64,000 nucleotides of DNA, from NCBI GenBank assembly GCA_914767715.1, contig OU612074.1, positions 14,246,062-14,310,061 of the forward strand, written 5' to 3'. Shown here in pieces: positions 47,886-62,100 of this stretch. The stretch is from Membranipora membranacea. Lineage: Eukaryota > Bryozoa > Gymnolaemata > Cheilostomatida > Membraniporidae. The notes under the pieces were generated by a model, which had not been told where the DNA came from, ran no database searches, and was given only the letters and a program-made list of their open reading frames with translations. How positions within the stretch are numbered: the stretch's first letter is position 1; every line of letters starts with the position of its first letter. Made by a program: the position numbers and the translations under genes.

Positions 47886-50133
47886 TTATCCATATCTTAA
47901 ATATATATCAGTGCCTTCCCAGTTTTGGGTCCTGGTAATATGACTAATTATCGAGCTAGCGTTTCTCTCGATTCGTAAATAGTTATGGTCAGCAGACAAT
48001 GGTATGATATGGTTTTAGCAGGTACATTAATTTGCTGTATGATCAGGGAGGATAAGACACCCTCCCATCCGATGGCGTTATCCTTTCATATATAATGTGG
48101 TGTGTTTCCGAAATCAGTCACATCAAATACCAGTTTACAATGTGAGGACTCCAATATGCTTGTTTGTGATGATGTTCGATAAGGTTGTGATTCTCGTATG
48201 GGGGGACATAAATACTGCGATCATTTGACAACATCCGCTTTATCCTGGCCTCTGACACTTAACTCTTGACACTGACACAAACAATAAATAATAAAAAATA
48301 ATTAGTTTTTGGGCTTAAAATTCTGTGAGTGGGATTTTGTGACATTCCGTAATCAATTAGATGGTGTTCGATAATGAAATGCCATCAAACCCCACTTGTA
48401 GAAGTTTTACCCCACTAACTTGGCTGATTTATCTACAACATATTTTCAAAACTGTTCCTGTAATATCCGATGCTACCCGGTTTTGTGGTAAATTACAGCC
48501 ACAAACAAAATATTTACCCTGCATTACTCATTTTGACTACCCACTAGCTAGAGTTAGTGCTGTGTATTAGGGCATTTAACCGCACCCAACACCATAAAAT
48601 GAGCAGGAATTCAGGAGCTTCCTTGAGAACCTCTCCATAGTAAAATGTCAAGCTGATTTATACTAGGTAATAAAATTGTTTGAAAATGAAATAGCTACTT
48701 GTGTATGATGATTAAAAAAAAGTAAAAGCTATAAAGGGGAGGGGGGCAACACTGACATTGTGATTACTTTGTAAGAGAGTGTATCGCTGATCGTCAATTT
48801 AGTCATAGTACATGCGCCTGCATGTCATTAATGGCAACAACAGTATTCAAAGTCCCCTGACAATTGTGACCTAGTTGTCAACGACCATTGGAATTGGAAT
48901 AAACGGAATTTGCCAACTTGCAAAAAAATCCAATGAAAAAGCAAGACTTTAAAATCCAATGAAATATTACTTCCTAATATTACTTTCTGTAAAGCGACCC
49001 TGGGCAGCAGTAATAGTACTTACTGTATTTATCTACTTGAGCGATTAGTTCTCTGGACTGCACTTCCTCTCCAAAACCTTACGCACTTCGTTACGTCGGC
49101 CATAGTGTTATTGGCTCAGTTGTACTGTTCGGAAATGCGTTCAGTGACATTATTAATCCAATATTTCAAAGAAGTTTAAGCCATTTTAACTACTTCTACT
49201 TTTAAAATCTCCAATAATTCTTATAAATTGGCGGAAGGCTAAGATTAGTCTGCCAGCGTGACCGTTTAAAGTGAATAATTTATCATGTTACAAGCTTTTT
49301 TGTGCCAAGATCACATTTTGTAAGATTGGTAACAAGCCAAGATGCCACAATTATTAAATGAATTAAATCGATACTGCCACAGAATCACATTTTATATAAT
49401 AAGGTTGAGCCTTAAAAACCATTGTGAATATCAATGGGCCCCACATTTTGGCTACGTGAAATTCACCAAATTTTACTTCTGCTAATCTCTTGGCTTTGGA
49501 GAAATTCTGAATGATTTTATTAGCTTGTGAATAAATTTTCATAATCAAAATTCACTAAAAGTTCATCAATCTTCCGCCAAGTCAAAATTATAATATTATG
49601 AAACCTTTCATCACATTGTAAGGTATACACAAATTTGATTAATTTTTTTCATCAAATCTTATATAATGACCAGTGGAGGCGAGGGTTCAAGGCAACAGAA
49701 TTGACAATCGCAAAATCTTTGCATGACGCAACTGCAGCTGGGAAATGTAAATGTAAATTTATTCACACTATCAATGATATTATCAGCTCCCATTATTGAA
49801 GATTCTATTGCTCTAAAGTAAAAACAAGAGGGATTAATTTCTCAGCTTATGATCTTGTGATCCTAGGTGTGGGTCGGATTAGATGTTCTATTTATCTGAT
49901 AATCTCTTTAATGATTTGTAATGTTATAGTTTTTTGTAGTCATTAGTTAAAGACAATCGTGAAACTGCAGTTTTTAAATGACTATTATGCTGTCTTGAGG
50001 ATGTACATAGCCACTTTATTTTTCTACACCCACCTGACACAACCCACCGTGCTTATCTTAATATTGACAAAAAAGAGCCCCTGCTGTTAACTTTAAGAAC
50101 TTTGAACAACTATTTGTGATGTTTTTTCTATAT
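47886..50133. other. Intergenic, no gene identified
   Basis: No exon with domain support on either strand. It separates the metalloprotease 3' end from the IGFBP-domain promoter. Short open frames here have no codon or splice support. Confidence 0.5.
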
Positions 50134-50139
50134 TTTATT
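50134..50139 (-). promoter_or_regulatory. Polyadenylation signal of the metalloprotease gene
   Basis: AATAAA on the minus strand, 39 bases after the stop codon, followed by a T-rich plus-strand run. Confidence 0.55.
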
Positions 50140-50177
50140 GCAATTTAGAATATTCTGGATTCAACGCGGTTGGATTA

Positions 50178-53100
50178 TCAGCCGATAATTCCTGTATTAG
50201 ACCCGGTGCAGTATCTAGCCTTAGAGGCACAGCAGTGTTTGGTTACTATATCCCAGCTGCAGGCAAAGCTGTTAGAGGGTACGCTTAGATACTGAGCGCA
50301 GCTCTGACTACCGATATTCACTCCAGGCGTGTCAGCTGTGCAACCAGCCGCTAAACCTCCACCTGATAAATAAATTAAAATTGAAAATTAAAAACACATC
50401 TGTCTCTGTCCGAAGACTGAGAATTAGCAGTGCCTTAAGGGCATGGCCGTCGTATTTGGCGCCAAGTTGCTCTCAGTATGTAGGTAGATCAGAGCACACC
50501 TGGGGCATCAATTGAGCTCAGTAGTCCTTAGACTGCAGCAGGATTCAAGGGCAGGCGCTCTAACCAGCTGCTAAACCTCCAGCTGACAAAAAGGGCCGTA
50601 GTTAAAGAACAATGGTAGGGGAGGCAACAATCCCTAAGGGTGTGAAGTAACACCCGGTTGGGTACTGTAAGCTCCTCCAGAGCCCCCAGTCTCAAAAGCT
50701 TTTTAATGATATAAATAGCAAATAGCAAATAGTCCCAAATGATCTGATTCTGACATGGAATATTCAATTATAGCATTTTTAGGCCACTATATTCAACATT
50801 CTAGGGGAGGCAGAGCGTCTCTGCCTCTGCTATACCTCCACCTGACAAATAAATCAGATAAGAATAGGCCGGATACATTCTGATGTTAGATAACCATATT
50901 GTGTTTTTAAGAACACAATATGTATGATGGTTAATTGCCGATGAACTATAATGCTATACATTAGCAGTGAATTCATGCAACCCACGGGATGGTACAACAC
51001 AGCACACTCCCTTAGGGCGGCACCAGTTATTGTCTATTTTACAGCAAAAAAATGGAGTGCAAGAAAAAAAACCCTACATTATTTATTAGCTTGCAATAGC
51101 TTACAACAGCTTGCAATAGCTTTCAACAGCTTGCAATAGCTTCCAATAACCTGCATCATAGCATAAAGCACCCTTACCGTTACCAGTGTTGATTGGGTTT
51201 ACAGGGTTCTGGGGGTTGACGGGATTATTTGGGTTGCTGATCTGATTATTTGGAGTTGCTCCTCCTGCACAATACTGAGATCTTGACGCACAGCAGTGCT
51301 GTTTTACTATATCCCAGTCACAGGCGAAGGCACTTCCTCCTGTGCTGAGGAACTGTGCACAGTTCTTACCGGAGAAGTTCACACCATTTGTGTCGGCACA
51401 TGATGGATTATTTCCTAAAATATTGAATTCAATATCAACATTATTGACATAAAAGTTAATATCAATATTTATTGATATTTATTTTAATATCAATTTCCAT
51501 TATTATGAAATTTAACACCAACACACACAGGTATTAAATCTAATATCAATTTTTATTGATATTAGATTTAATATTTTTATTCAATTCATTGATTTTTTAT
51601 TGATATTATATTGAGATATATCAATTTTATTGATACTGGTTTTTTGAAGTGGGCGAACGAATGATCTGCTCAGATAAACAAAAGAATTCCCCATAGGCAA
51701 CTTCTACTGTGTGGTCAGTTTTAGTCTGTAGCAGGTAGCCAGTTTTCTGTTTTCTCACGAAGTTAGATAACCCTGTATCTTGATCAGAGAACGGCTGAGA
51801 GTGTGTCTGCCTAATGCTCAAGCCCCTCACACCAACGTGTCTACTTCCATTCTTGTCAAAACACTGTGAGATGTGATAGGTCGCTATGTAATTATACCAA
51901 ACAACCACACAATTCATGTCTTCATATCTTAACGGTCACCATTAAAAGAGAAACTACCTGGTCTGACGGGGTTGACCGGGTTGACTGGATTGACTGGATT
52001 GACTGGGTTGACAGGGTTATTAGGAGTTGCTCCTCCTGCGCAGTACTGAGATCTGGATGCACAGCAGTGGTTCTTGACTATATCCCAGTCACAGGCATAC
52101 TTGTTACCTCCGCTACTCAAGAACTGGGCGCAGTTCTTACCAGAGAAACTTACTCCCTGTGTGTCACTACAACCTAAATAATAAAAAATAATATAATTTA
52201 TTAATAATAAATAAAATTTCAATTTAATATCATATAATATAGTATGTTTTGTCTTGTCCTTGAGAAGGGACTAGCCGAGGTAACTCAAATCAACCTGGAT
52301 TTAGGTCTCGGGCCTTCCATAAAGCTGAGTTCAATCTAGCATCTTTGTTCAAAATCGGATAATTTAGTTTAAATAAAATAACACTGATGGTTAGATTTAT
52401 GTGGTCAGGCAGAGTGGATGTAAATTTCGAGCGTACCTTTTCTAGAGGAGTGGATACCAGCTAGAATTTAGTTTTGCCAGTTAGATTGTGACTTATTGTT
52501 AGCTAGCAAAGATTTTAGCTAGCTTAGATGGTATTTAATATACATTAATGAAGTTGAATAAATGTTTGCTAGCTGAGAGTTTTGATTTTGCAAACCTGTG
52601 CGAAATGGCAAACTTTGCCTCTTCTATGATGATTCATTTTATATTTATTACATTGTTTAATTGCAAATGGGAATATTACAAATATTCTACGAAAGGTATA
52701 AGGTTGTTTATGTGTTGAGTGCTCTATAGGTACAGATCTCTGCTAAGAACTGGCGGAAATGTGGTAGAATATTTTTATTCTAGCCCTGCGACTGATTGCA
52801 GATTGTCGGATTGTATTTATCACCACCTCAGCGATCTGTAGTATTTTAATATTTAATGTTTCATATTTATTATACTACTTCAGCATAATTTAATGTAAAT
52901 CAAAGTCTTACCTTGATTGGTTGGATTCACTGGATTTGCAGGATTCTGAGGGTTTACAGGGTGAGTTGGGTTGCTGATCTGATTATTAGGAGTTGCTCCT
53001 CCTGCACAATACTGAGATCTTGATGCACAGCAATGCTGTTTTACTATATCCCAGTCACAGGCGAAGGCACTTCCTCCTGTACTGAGGAACTGTGCACAGT

Positions 53101-56100
53101 TCTTACCGGAGAAGTTCACACCATTTGTGTCAGCACAACCTGCGCTGCCAGTGTTAGAGCCAGTGTTAGTGTTGCCATTAGTTCCTAAAACACAGTTTTT
53201 GATATCAAGATTGATACCTGTGGTAAATAAACAACTTAATAAATAACAACTATTACTAACAGTAATAACAATCAAGTTTTTATCCACCCCATTAGGGTGA
53301 CAGTTTCCTCCGTTCAAATTAGGCAACTGTCATTTGTTCCTAAAACACAGTTTTTGAGATCTAGATTAAGATCTGTGGTATAAATAGTTAACATATTATA
53401 GTAGAAGTAAAACCATGAATGATAATAACAACCAAATATTAGGGTTACAATTTCCTCCGCTTAAATATGGCAATTTTCAAATTTCACAAATATTTTAACT
53501 AATATTAGTCATATTTATGTACCACTATGTACCATGGTACAGCCTAATTTTGGCCCTGGTTTGATTTATATTTGTTTGTTTTGAAGAGTAATCGCCAACT
53601 TCATTTTTGAAGGTATTAGGCAATATGGCATATCCATTATCCATTAATCAATTCCAGGTCGGCTAGTGTGAATGGCTCGCAAAAGCCAAGTCAAGCAGTA
53701 CTAGACAAACAGTGCACCCAGTGGGGCTCTAACCCAGGACCATTTGATCCCAGATCAGCCGCCCCCAACACTGAGCTATCCCTACGACAATACAGGCAAA
53801 TTTATGTAGTGAAGGCAATTCATCCTCTGTAAAGACAAACTAGGTAATGACTAGTTTGAGCGCTCAAATTGTGCCGGGATAGCTGGTAGTCGCATTGCAT
53901 TATCAACAACCTTGGTCGATAATGTAATAATACTATACAGTTTAGTCTCAAACTATGTAATGACTAGTTTTTTGGCAGATCAAGCTTGATCTTAAAAGTC
54001 AGAAGAGCTAGAGTTGATAGGTCGTCTGCCCTTTGACAGCAAAAAGGCAGTAGATTGGAGGCTAAGTCTGATGCTGGTAAATTGAATCATACTCGATCTT
54101 AGTAGTTAGATTGTTTTTACCTGGTGATATAGGATTATTGGGAGTGTGAGGGATGTTAGCACAGAGTCTAGCTCGTGTTGCACAGCAGTATTTTTTGATG
54201 GATCTGTCCTCACACTTGTCAAGGTTCAGAGGCAGCCACTGCTGACAGCCCATGTTTGTGTTTCCGAGCATTACAGTCTTATCTATGCAGGGTCCTGCAA
54301 AGATCATATAACCGAAACATGTTAGCAAGGATGAGCACATCATTGGCTTTAAGTGAAATAAAATTGAAGAGAGGTAACTCCAAATTAGACGCAACTTTAA
54401 ATTCTTTGTAATCAACACATTGACTTTACTGGATCTAATCTTTAATTTCAAACAATATAGAATGTAGAAGAGGGTTATTCATCAATCATGTAATTTACTG
54501 CGTTTTTTGTTAGAAAGCAAAATTATTGTTACTGGGAAGGTGGCTAGATACGTGTGCTTATTCCCTAATCATTGTTATGATGAGATCTAAGGCTAGAGAA
54601 TTCCCTGGTCTGGGTATGGTGAGACAGAGGGTACCAGTTCATTAGTTCAAACATAAAGATTGATGAAGTTGTCATACCCTGAGTGACAGGTCCGGCAGGC
54701 CCAGGAGGAGGTTGTGTTATTCCAAGCTTAGCCGAATTCTGACACGCTCCCTGCCAGCACACCTATAATATCATACACATAATTATTGTCTTCGTCATGT
54801 TATTACCCTAGAAGAGTAAATTTGCCATTACAAGCGGGATTGAAATAATGTAATTCAGCTACCTAACATTGGCTCAATCTCATTACTTTACATAAAATTC
54901 CCCCTAAGCTAGTGCAAATTGGTGCTAGCTAGAATTAAGTCACCCCAAAACTAGCTTAACTAAGCTGTATTTACTCTGAGTTGCGTAGATTGCTGGCTTA
55001 CCATGTCATGTGTCAAATATCCCATAATGCTACTTCTGGAACTTCCTGAGTTGAGGTCAGTGGAAAATGTTTTCAGCCTTGAGTTTTGTTATGAATTGTG
55101 TTTGGCATCGTACAGTCAGGTGACTATTGTGCCAGTGTCGGTGACAATGGTTGGTTGGTTTGTTGGTTTGTTTTGTCACAAACATTAAGCATGCTGCAAG
55201 ATTTGAGTGTTTATACTGTTGCATGGTCAGGGGATAACAAAAAGAATAAAGCAAACTTGAGTATAGTAAAGTCTTACTACTAGTGGATGACAGCAGATTG
55301 ATTAAAAAATATCTTACATACATACCTCACCACTAGGTCCGCAGGGTGTACCTGGAGCAGCACCATATCCGACCTTGCAAGTCTTACTAAAGCTGTCCTG
55401 ACATGTCAGCTTGTAACAGATATCATCATTGAATTGAGCTGAAGATGATTAACAGAAAAGAATGATGAAGGCGAGACATCTGACTGTATTATAGCAGTAT
55501 AATTGCTGACATAAAAGATGGTAAATTTATATGCTGAATGCAGATAATTCAAAAAAACACATGCAGACATTATTTAAAACATTTAGATAATAAATGAAAA
55601 TTGTAAATAATAAATAACAAACAAAAATGGTAAACAATAAACTATAAATAATAAATAATAAATATCAAATAATAACATTGAATAATAAATAATAAATAAA
55701 ATGTAACCAACTCACCATTACTCTGACATGTAGAGGGAAAGGTGTAGGAGTTACCGAATCGTATCTGACACTGTCTCTGTGCTGTATGTACTGATGTCGG
55801 TGTAGAGCTGAACGCAAACTGGTTACGTGTAGGTGCGCTGTTCACACAACTGGCCTTCGCAGTACTAAAATAATTTTATAAATATGAATAATAAATTACT
55901 ACATTCCCCAATATCGGTATTATAGTGAACAACTGACTACAACCTCGAGTTACCTTACTTCGCAAATTAAGATGACAACTCCAAGAATATTGAGGCTAAG
56001 AAAACTGATACATGCTTTCATCAATCAATCTTACTAGAACAATTACGTTATGGATGATTGACATAAACATAAAGTTATAATGTCTTCATCATCATATATT

Positions 56101-59100
56101 AGGTCTATATCCTTTCCAGGTGATATGTGATTTAGTGAAACCATTACAATCAATCTGCCAATAATTAGTATCGCAAAAATGCACCTTTTTCTTGTCGACA
56201 AGTTCTGCAGTTGACAATGTCAAACTGTCAAGGCCTTTTAGCCAATTTGAGCTAGCCAAGGTTGGAGAAAATGGAAGGTATCAACAGTGTAGAAGCTTTT
56301 GATAGCGCAAATAATCACATGCTTTGCTATCAAACGAGAGGTCCCGGGTTCAATCCCAACTCTCGTCTCAAGGGATTTACCCTGGCTTCTCCCTACCCAC
56401 ATACCACAAAACTCAAAATGAACTTCAACTAGCACCTCTCACAAATCACACAAATCTCAGACAACTCTCATAATCACAAAACTGACTGATGAAACTATCC
56501 TCCCATCCTTCTAACATCAGGGATGTGTTCTATCAGTAATAATCAAAATTGTCCAGGGGTCTTTGAGCACTAGGCGTGTCAGTCACCTGTTCTCTGGATA
56601 GTACGGTTTCATACCACTACCCTCCCCCACATAAGACAAAACAAGACAACAGTGGCCTACCTGACCCAGTATTGAAGCTGACGCAGAGAACAATCAGACC
56701 ACTTTGTGTGCACTTTGATAGTTTTCTGATCTCCCATAATATAAGCATCATCAAAGTTACACTGCTCAGATGTGGGAGCTCCTGTATAATCACCCGGGTC
56801 ACTGTCATGTGACATTCCGAGTCTGTAATATTGAGCAGACTCTATAACGTTCAAGTAAATGGTTCATGGACCTTCTTTTTGAGGTGGTCAAAATTCAGGT
56901 CGAGTTTATGCGATAGAACTACCTGACTAATGGTCCAATCGCATTTGGCAGTATCTGTCAGAAATGGCACACTAAGAAAACCAAACAGACCCGTGTCGCT
57001 GTCTTTATTGAGTAAATTAATAAAGAACTTTGGCTCAACCAAAGTTGGCAGTATCATGTGCATGCATCATGTGCATGTTAATTTTTGATGGATTGGAATT
57101 TTGTTTTGTAGATATTCACACAAAAGAATTAAACTCCGATATGGTTCTATGTTGTTTTGGTTAATAATCCAGCCTAGGTCGTACCCAGTTTGCAAGTCTA
57201 CATGCTCAAACTGTCCCGGGATATCTGGTAGGAGCATCTCATCAACCACTGATAATAAAGTGCTACTACCAGCTGTCCCAGCACAGTTTGAGCGCTTAAA
57301 CTACCAGTTTGAAAATTAATATAAAAACTGTTGACCAAATATAGCTTACAGATGTCCGACTTCGTGAGTAGTAGCAATAACTCCTGTATAAGCGTAATCA
57401 TCCAGAGCGATACCGACTCTCCAGGTCTGTCCGGCGTATATCGCACCATACGGGCTACAGCCAGCACCACCATAAGCTAATCCAGCAATGTCTGATAATA
57501 AAGAAATATATAGAAAAAGGTTAATAATATGAAGATTATTAGAAAAAGTTTTATCTAATTTGCCAGCATTCCGATTGTTCCTATTCTACTGGTGAGCAGT
57601 AGGCAAATGATCTATGTCAACTCAAAATCTAGGCAATTTGGATCATACTTTATCTAAAAGATTGCCACAGTACATCGAGGGAGGCTTTGTGATTTCCCCC
57701 AATGATACAAACAACAGCAAAAGTAGGTTGTTGTTGTATTCCTTTTCTAAATTGGTTATCAAAGATTGGAGTAATAATATACTCACTTCGGCAATCGCTT
57801 AATCCAACTCCATGGGGCTGGCTACACATAATCTTTGTTCTGAAAAGGACAAGCAATGACTCAGAGGATAGCACATACCATTACCTATACAGAAAAACTA
57901 GCTACCAGCTACCACCAACCAACTAGCTACTATCAAACACTCCTTATACTCAAAAATCAAAAAATAAATCTGACCCAGAAGCAATGTTCAAGGTGCCTAG
58001 GCTAGTTGAGCTACATCTTGCCTATGAAACAAACTCGACCCATGCACCATATTACTCGTGCACTAGTTGAGGGATTAAGTCAATAATTTATCATTATAAT
58101 CCCAAGACTAACCCAGTCATGATGATGACAGCGACAAAGTCTCCGGTTTTCTCCAGTCTCTGTCTGTTGTTGAATGTCCAGCTTCTGAATGTCTCGAGGA
58201 CTTTACCAGCGATGAGACCTCCCGAGGGATGTCTGTGCTGCTCTATAACCTGAGCGGCAGCTGGTGTCTGTCAATAAAAACCACAGTGCAGTTCACTTAA
58301 TTCAAACCTCTGGGGACCACAAAAATTTGTTCTACTTAAGCAGAGTCTAAATTAAGATCTGGTTGAAGGGACCAATTTTCCTTGTCTGACTTATCAGGAG
58401 TTTTGAATTATGAAGTTTGAATTAACCAGCTTACACTGTATTATATCAAACTCATATAACGTAACAGAATTCCATCTAGATTGGAGCATCAATTGTCATT
58501 TCTCTTGGAAGTGTGATATGCGTGAAAGGTATACATGATAAAGGGTTTCTAATGAAAGTGAAAAGACAACTACCACTCATTGAAATAAATCCAGACGTAT
58601 CATAGCAAAAGGGGTTTGGGACAAGTCCGACAAACTTACTGGTAGCAAAGAGAAAGGGGTTTGTGAATTTTAGTCCTGATATATAATAGAAGGTTGACTG
58701 GCAACTGCTGAAAGGTGATCGGAGCTGTGTCAACTCTTGCAATGAATTGCACACATACATCAGGGAGTAAAGCAGATTTTACACTTTTCTTAAAATATTA
58801 TGCAATGGGCTTGAGAATGCCTGTTACCTTGAATATATCGATGGAATGAATGCTGACAGTGGTTCTTGGGGAAGCGATCAGATTGAAATAAGAGTAGATA
58901 GAGGCAAAGTAGCTCTTCACATAGGCTATACAGGCAGCCTCATTAAGTCCCATCAGTACATACCAGTCATAATTTACCTGGAAATAGGGCCAATCACGTT
59001 GTCACATAGAATATAGTACCATCCAGTTGAAACTGAAATCATATCTCCTGTTAAACCAATCAGTGCCGTGTTAGATACCACTTGGTTAATTTCATTGCGG

Positions 59101-62100
59101 TTGGAGATGCATCAATTTTAATATTGTTTAACAGGGAGGTGGTTAAAGCAGGTGCCTTCTCTGAATTTAGCGTTGACTTTCCCTTGTTTCGCTAAAAATA
59201 ACTGAACCTTTGTGCTTCCTTTCCCTTCCTGTTAACTGTGCCTAATATAACAACGTTGAGAAATAGCCACCACCTATTCTTTGACGAGTATATTCTAGCC
59301 ACATTTTAGATTTTACCATAAGCGATGCGCTGCCGTTAAATTAATTTGAAGGTTTCTAGCAGTAGCCTGGTCACGCGGCCACTGGTTTCGGCTTTATTGG
59401 CCGCATGACAAGGCTATTCTAGCAGTGTTAAATTTTCAAGGCCATTTACCAAATGTGTATTGCAATTCCGTTACATTTCATAATGATTTTAGGAGGAAAT
59501 GATAAAACATACATACATACATACATATCTAGTTTGCACGATTTTATAATACATTGTAATGACGACAATAACATCTTACCACAATATGTAGAGGTACATA
59601 GATTTGGGAGACCTGCTGTCTTTTCTCATAAGTCGATGAGCTGTCCTTCTCTTCAGTAGATACCCTCACATCAAACGGCATATGAGCTACAATCATACAC
59701 GTAATATAATATACTGACGTGTACAGATCGATAACCTTGTGAATTGTATGAACTCAGTGCTAGTACATAATATACCGACGTGTACACATCGATAATCTGT
59801 ATGCTCGCTCATTGGTATGAACTCTATGCTAGTGCTAGAACTCAAGGTCATTCAGTGTGGTATCTTATCAGCTCAGTTCATGATGAAGTCCTGAGCGACA
59901 GGGCTCCAAACCATACAGCTCGATCAATGACTATATATCTATGAAGTCTATGACCAACCAACTTGTTGGTGATAGTTATAAGACTTGCTCTGTTTTTACC
60001 GACGATGCCTTTTACTCCTGCTTGCAACTTATCAATTTTCCTATATCCTATAGGCAGACATTTTCATGTCGTAGATCAAATTCTGCAATTTCATTTATGG
60101 TCATGTTTTCTCAACTCAAATTCCTATATAATTTGTAATTGGTAATTTCTGCTTTGACAGCATGTATGTGTGGATTTTTTTTTCAATATTTTCAAAAATC
60201 ACTAAATACTTGAGTTTTATTGGAATATTTTTGGCCAGCTTGATCAATTTAATGCGCTTTTCTGTCCTCTATAGCATTTATTGAAATTAAATAAATATTC
60301 ATAAGTTAAAATATAAGATATATGTTAGATGCAAGATATATACAGGTTGATCAATCTAATGCTCTTTTCATCACGTACCTCAATTTTTAAAATCTATAAT
60401 AAGTTTAAATATAAAAATAATAATAAAACTGAATTCTACTAAGGGTCACTTGGACTGGACTTACCCACATCAGCTCTGCTGGCGTCTGGTATAGGTGATG
60501 ATTTTATTTTGTATACTTTGTGTTTGATGACCGTCACATGATCAGAGCTTCTCTTCTCCACCTGAGAGTCTGTAGAAGGCTCAATAACCAGATCATGGCT
60601 CAATCTACCTCTCTATAGGTTAAAAAACAACACATACGCTTACTGTTAACTTTATTGTGCGGTCACCGCCTTTATTGATTTCTCCACCATTGACCAAAGT
60701 TACAAAACAGACACATAATATGTCTTTGTGTATGAAATTTCAGATCCTGATGGACAGACCAGACCAGACACCAATAACCAAGATCGTCAGTAAAGTTTCA
60801 AAAACTCTGAAACTTGGCTCATCTCCTGATAATCTAATCTTTGGATACAAGTGGCTGGAATATTGCACCTCACAGCAGGCTCTATGAAGATAGCTCTAAG
60901 TTATTTTATAGAAAGAGCTCTAGTTGAGTCTTGCGTCATGGAACCTGTTACAACGATGGTATAATTTTTCTTCCTTTCAATAATCTAATGAATAATGCAA
61001 ATTTTTATAATAATAATAATTGCCATTATGTTTTTGAAATGAAATTACAACACCAGACTGACCAGCTGTGGGGTTGAGTTGTCCTCTTCTTCGATAATAA
61101 GTGAGGCAGATTTATCGGCGTCCACATAAATCTCTCTACCCATTCCAGTCTGATAAAAATAGCAGCAATGCAGTTGTAAAAGAGGCTAGATGTATCTAAT
61201 GTTAAGTGCTGACCACAATTTATGAAATTGGTCAACCTCTTTCATTTGTATTTTGTCAATCATTTCTTACTGGAGTCTCCTACTGGTAGTCAAATATTTG
61301 AGCTTTCAATAATTATTAAGCATGCAGGCCCCACAGATATATTGCAGTCAACCTTGCAATGATGGTACGAGAGATACATTTGTTATAGTAACAAGTTGCA
61401 AAAAAAGCTCTGACTAGGTATTTATTTATTTTTTGCAATTTTAACAAAGAGTTCAGTATTCACAGGAGGAAATGTTCGCTGTCGCTTTGTTTCATGGCTA
61501 GCTAACATTTACCCAGCCTGTTTACGTTATATAAACTTAGCGAAATTTGATGTAAGCTGACATTAAGTCACTACTAAACTAGCTTAAACAAAATGTAGCT
61601 AATATAAACGCCTCCAGGTAGAAAACAAATTGGCTAGCCTCCAGGGTATACTAATCTACTCACAGTATGGGTCCAGTCCTCTATGACAGTTTTACCGTTC
61701 TTATCTACATCTATAACACTGACGGGTAGAGTCTGAGGCAGGAAGCCGTCACCTCGTCTCAGGTTTAACTCTATATCCTCACCAAGAGCTCGGATCTTAA
61801 ACCTCCTCCTCCCATCCTCTGATCTCTTCACTGAATCTATCTCTATAATCTCTGCCTCACCTTCATCTGTCACAGAAACAGAAATATAAAACTCTCTCAC
61901 CCAAATTTTAATTTTTCGCGCAATTTCAACCTGAGAGACATGTTCAAGCTACACCCAACTTCAAATTATTTTTTAGATATCATGTTAGCATCTACTTTTA
62001 ACAATATACCATTAAATTTACTTTCAATAATCAATTTGAGTCATTCAAGCGTATTTTTTCTGATTATCTTTTTTTGTCATCTTGATTGAAATTTTTATTT

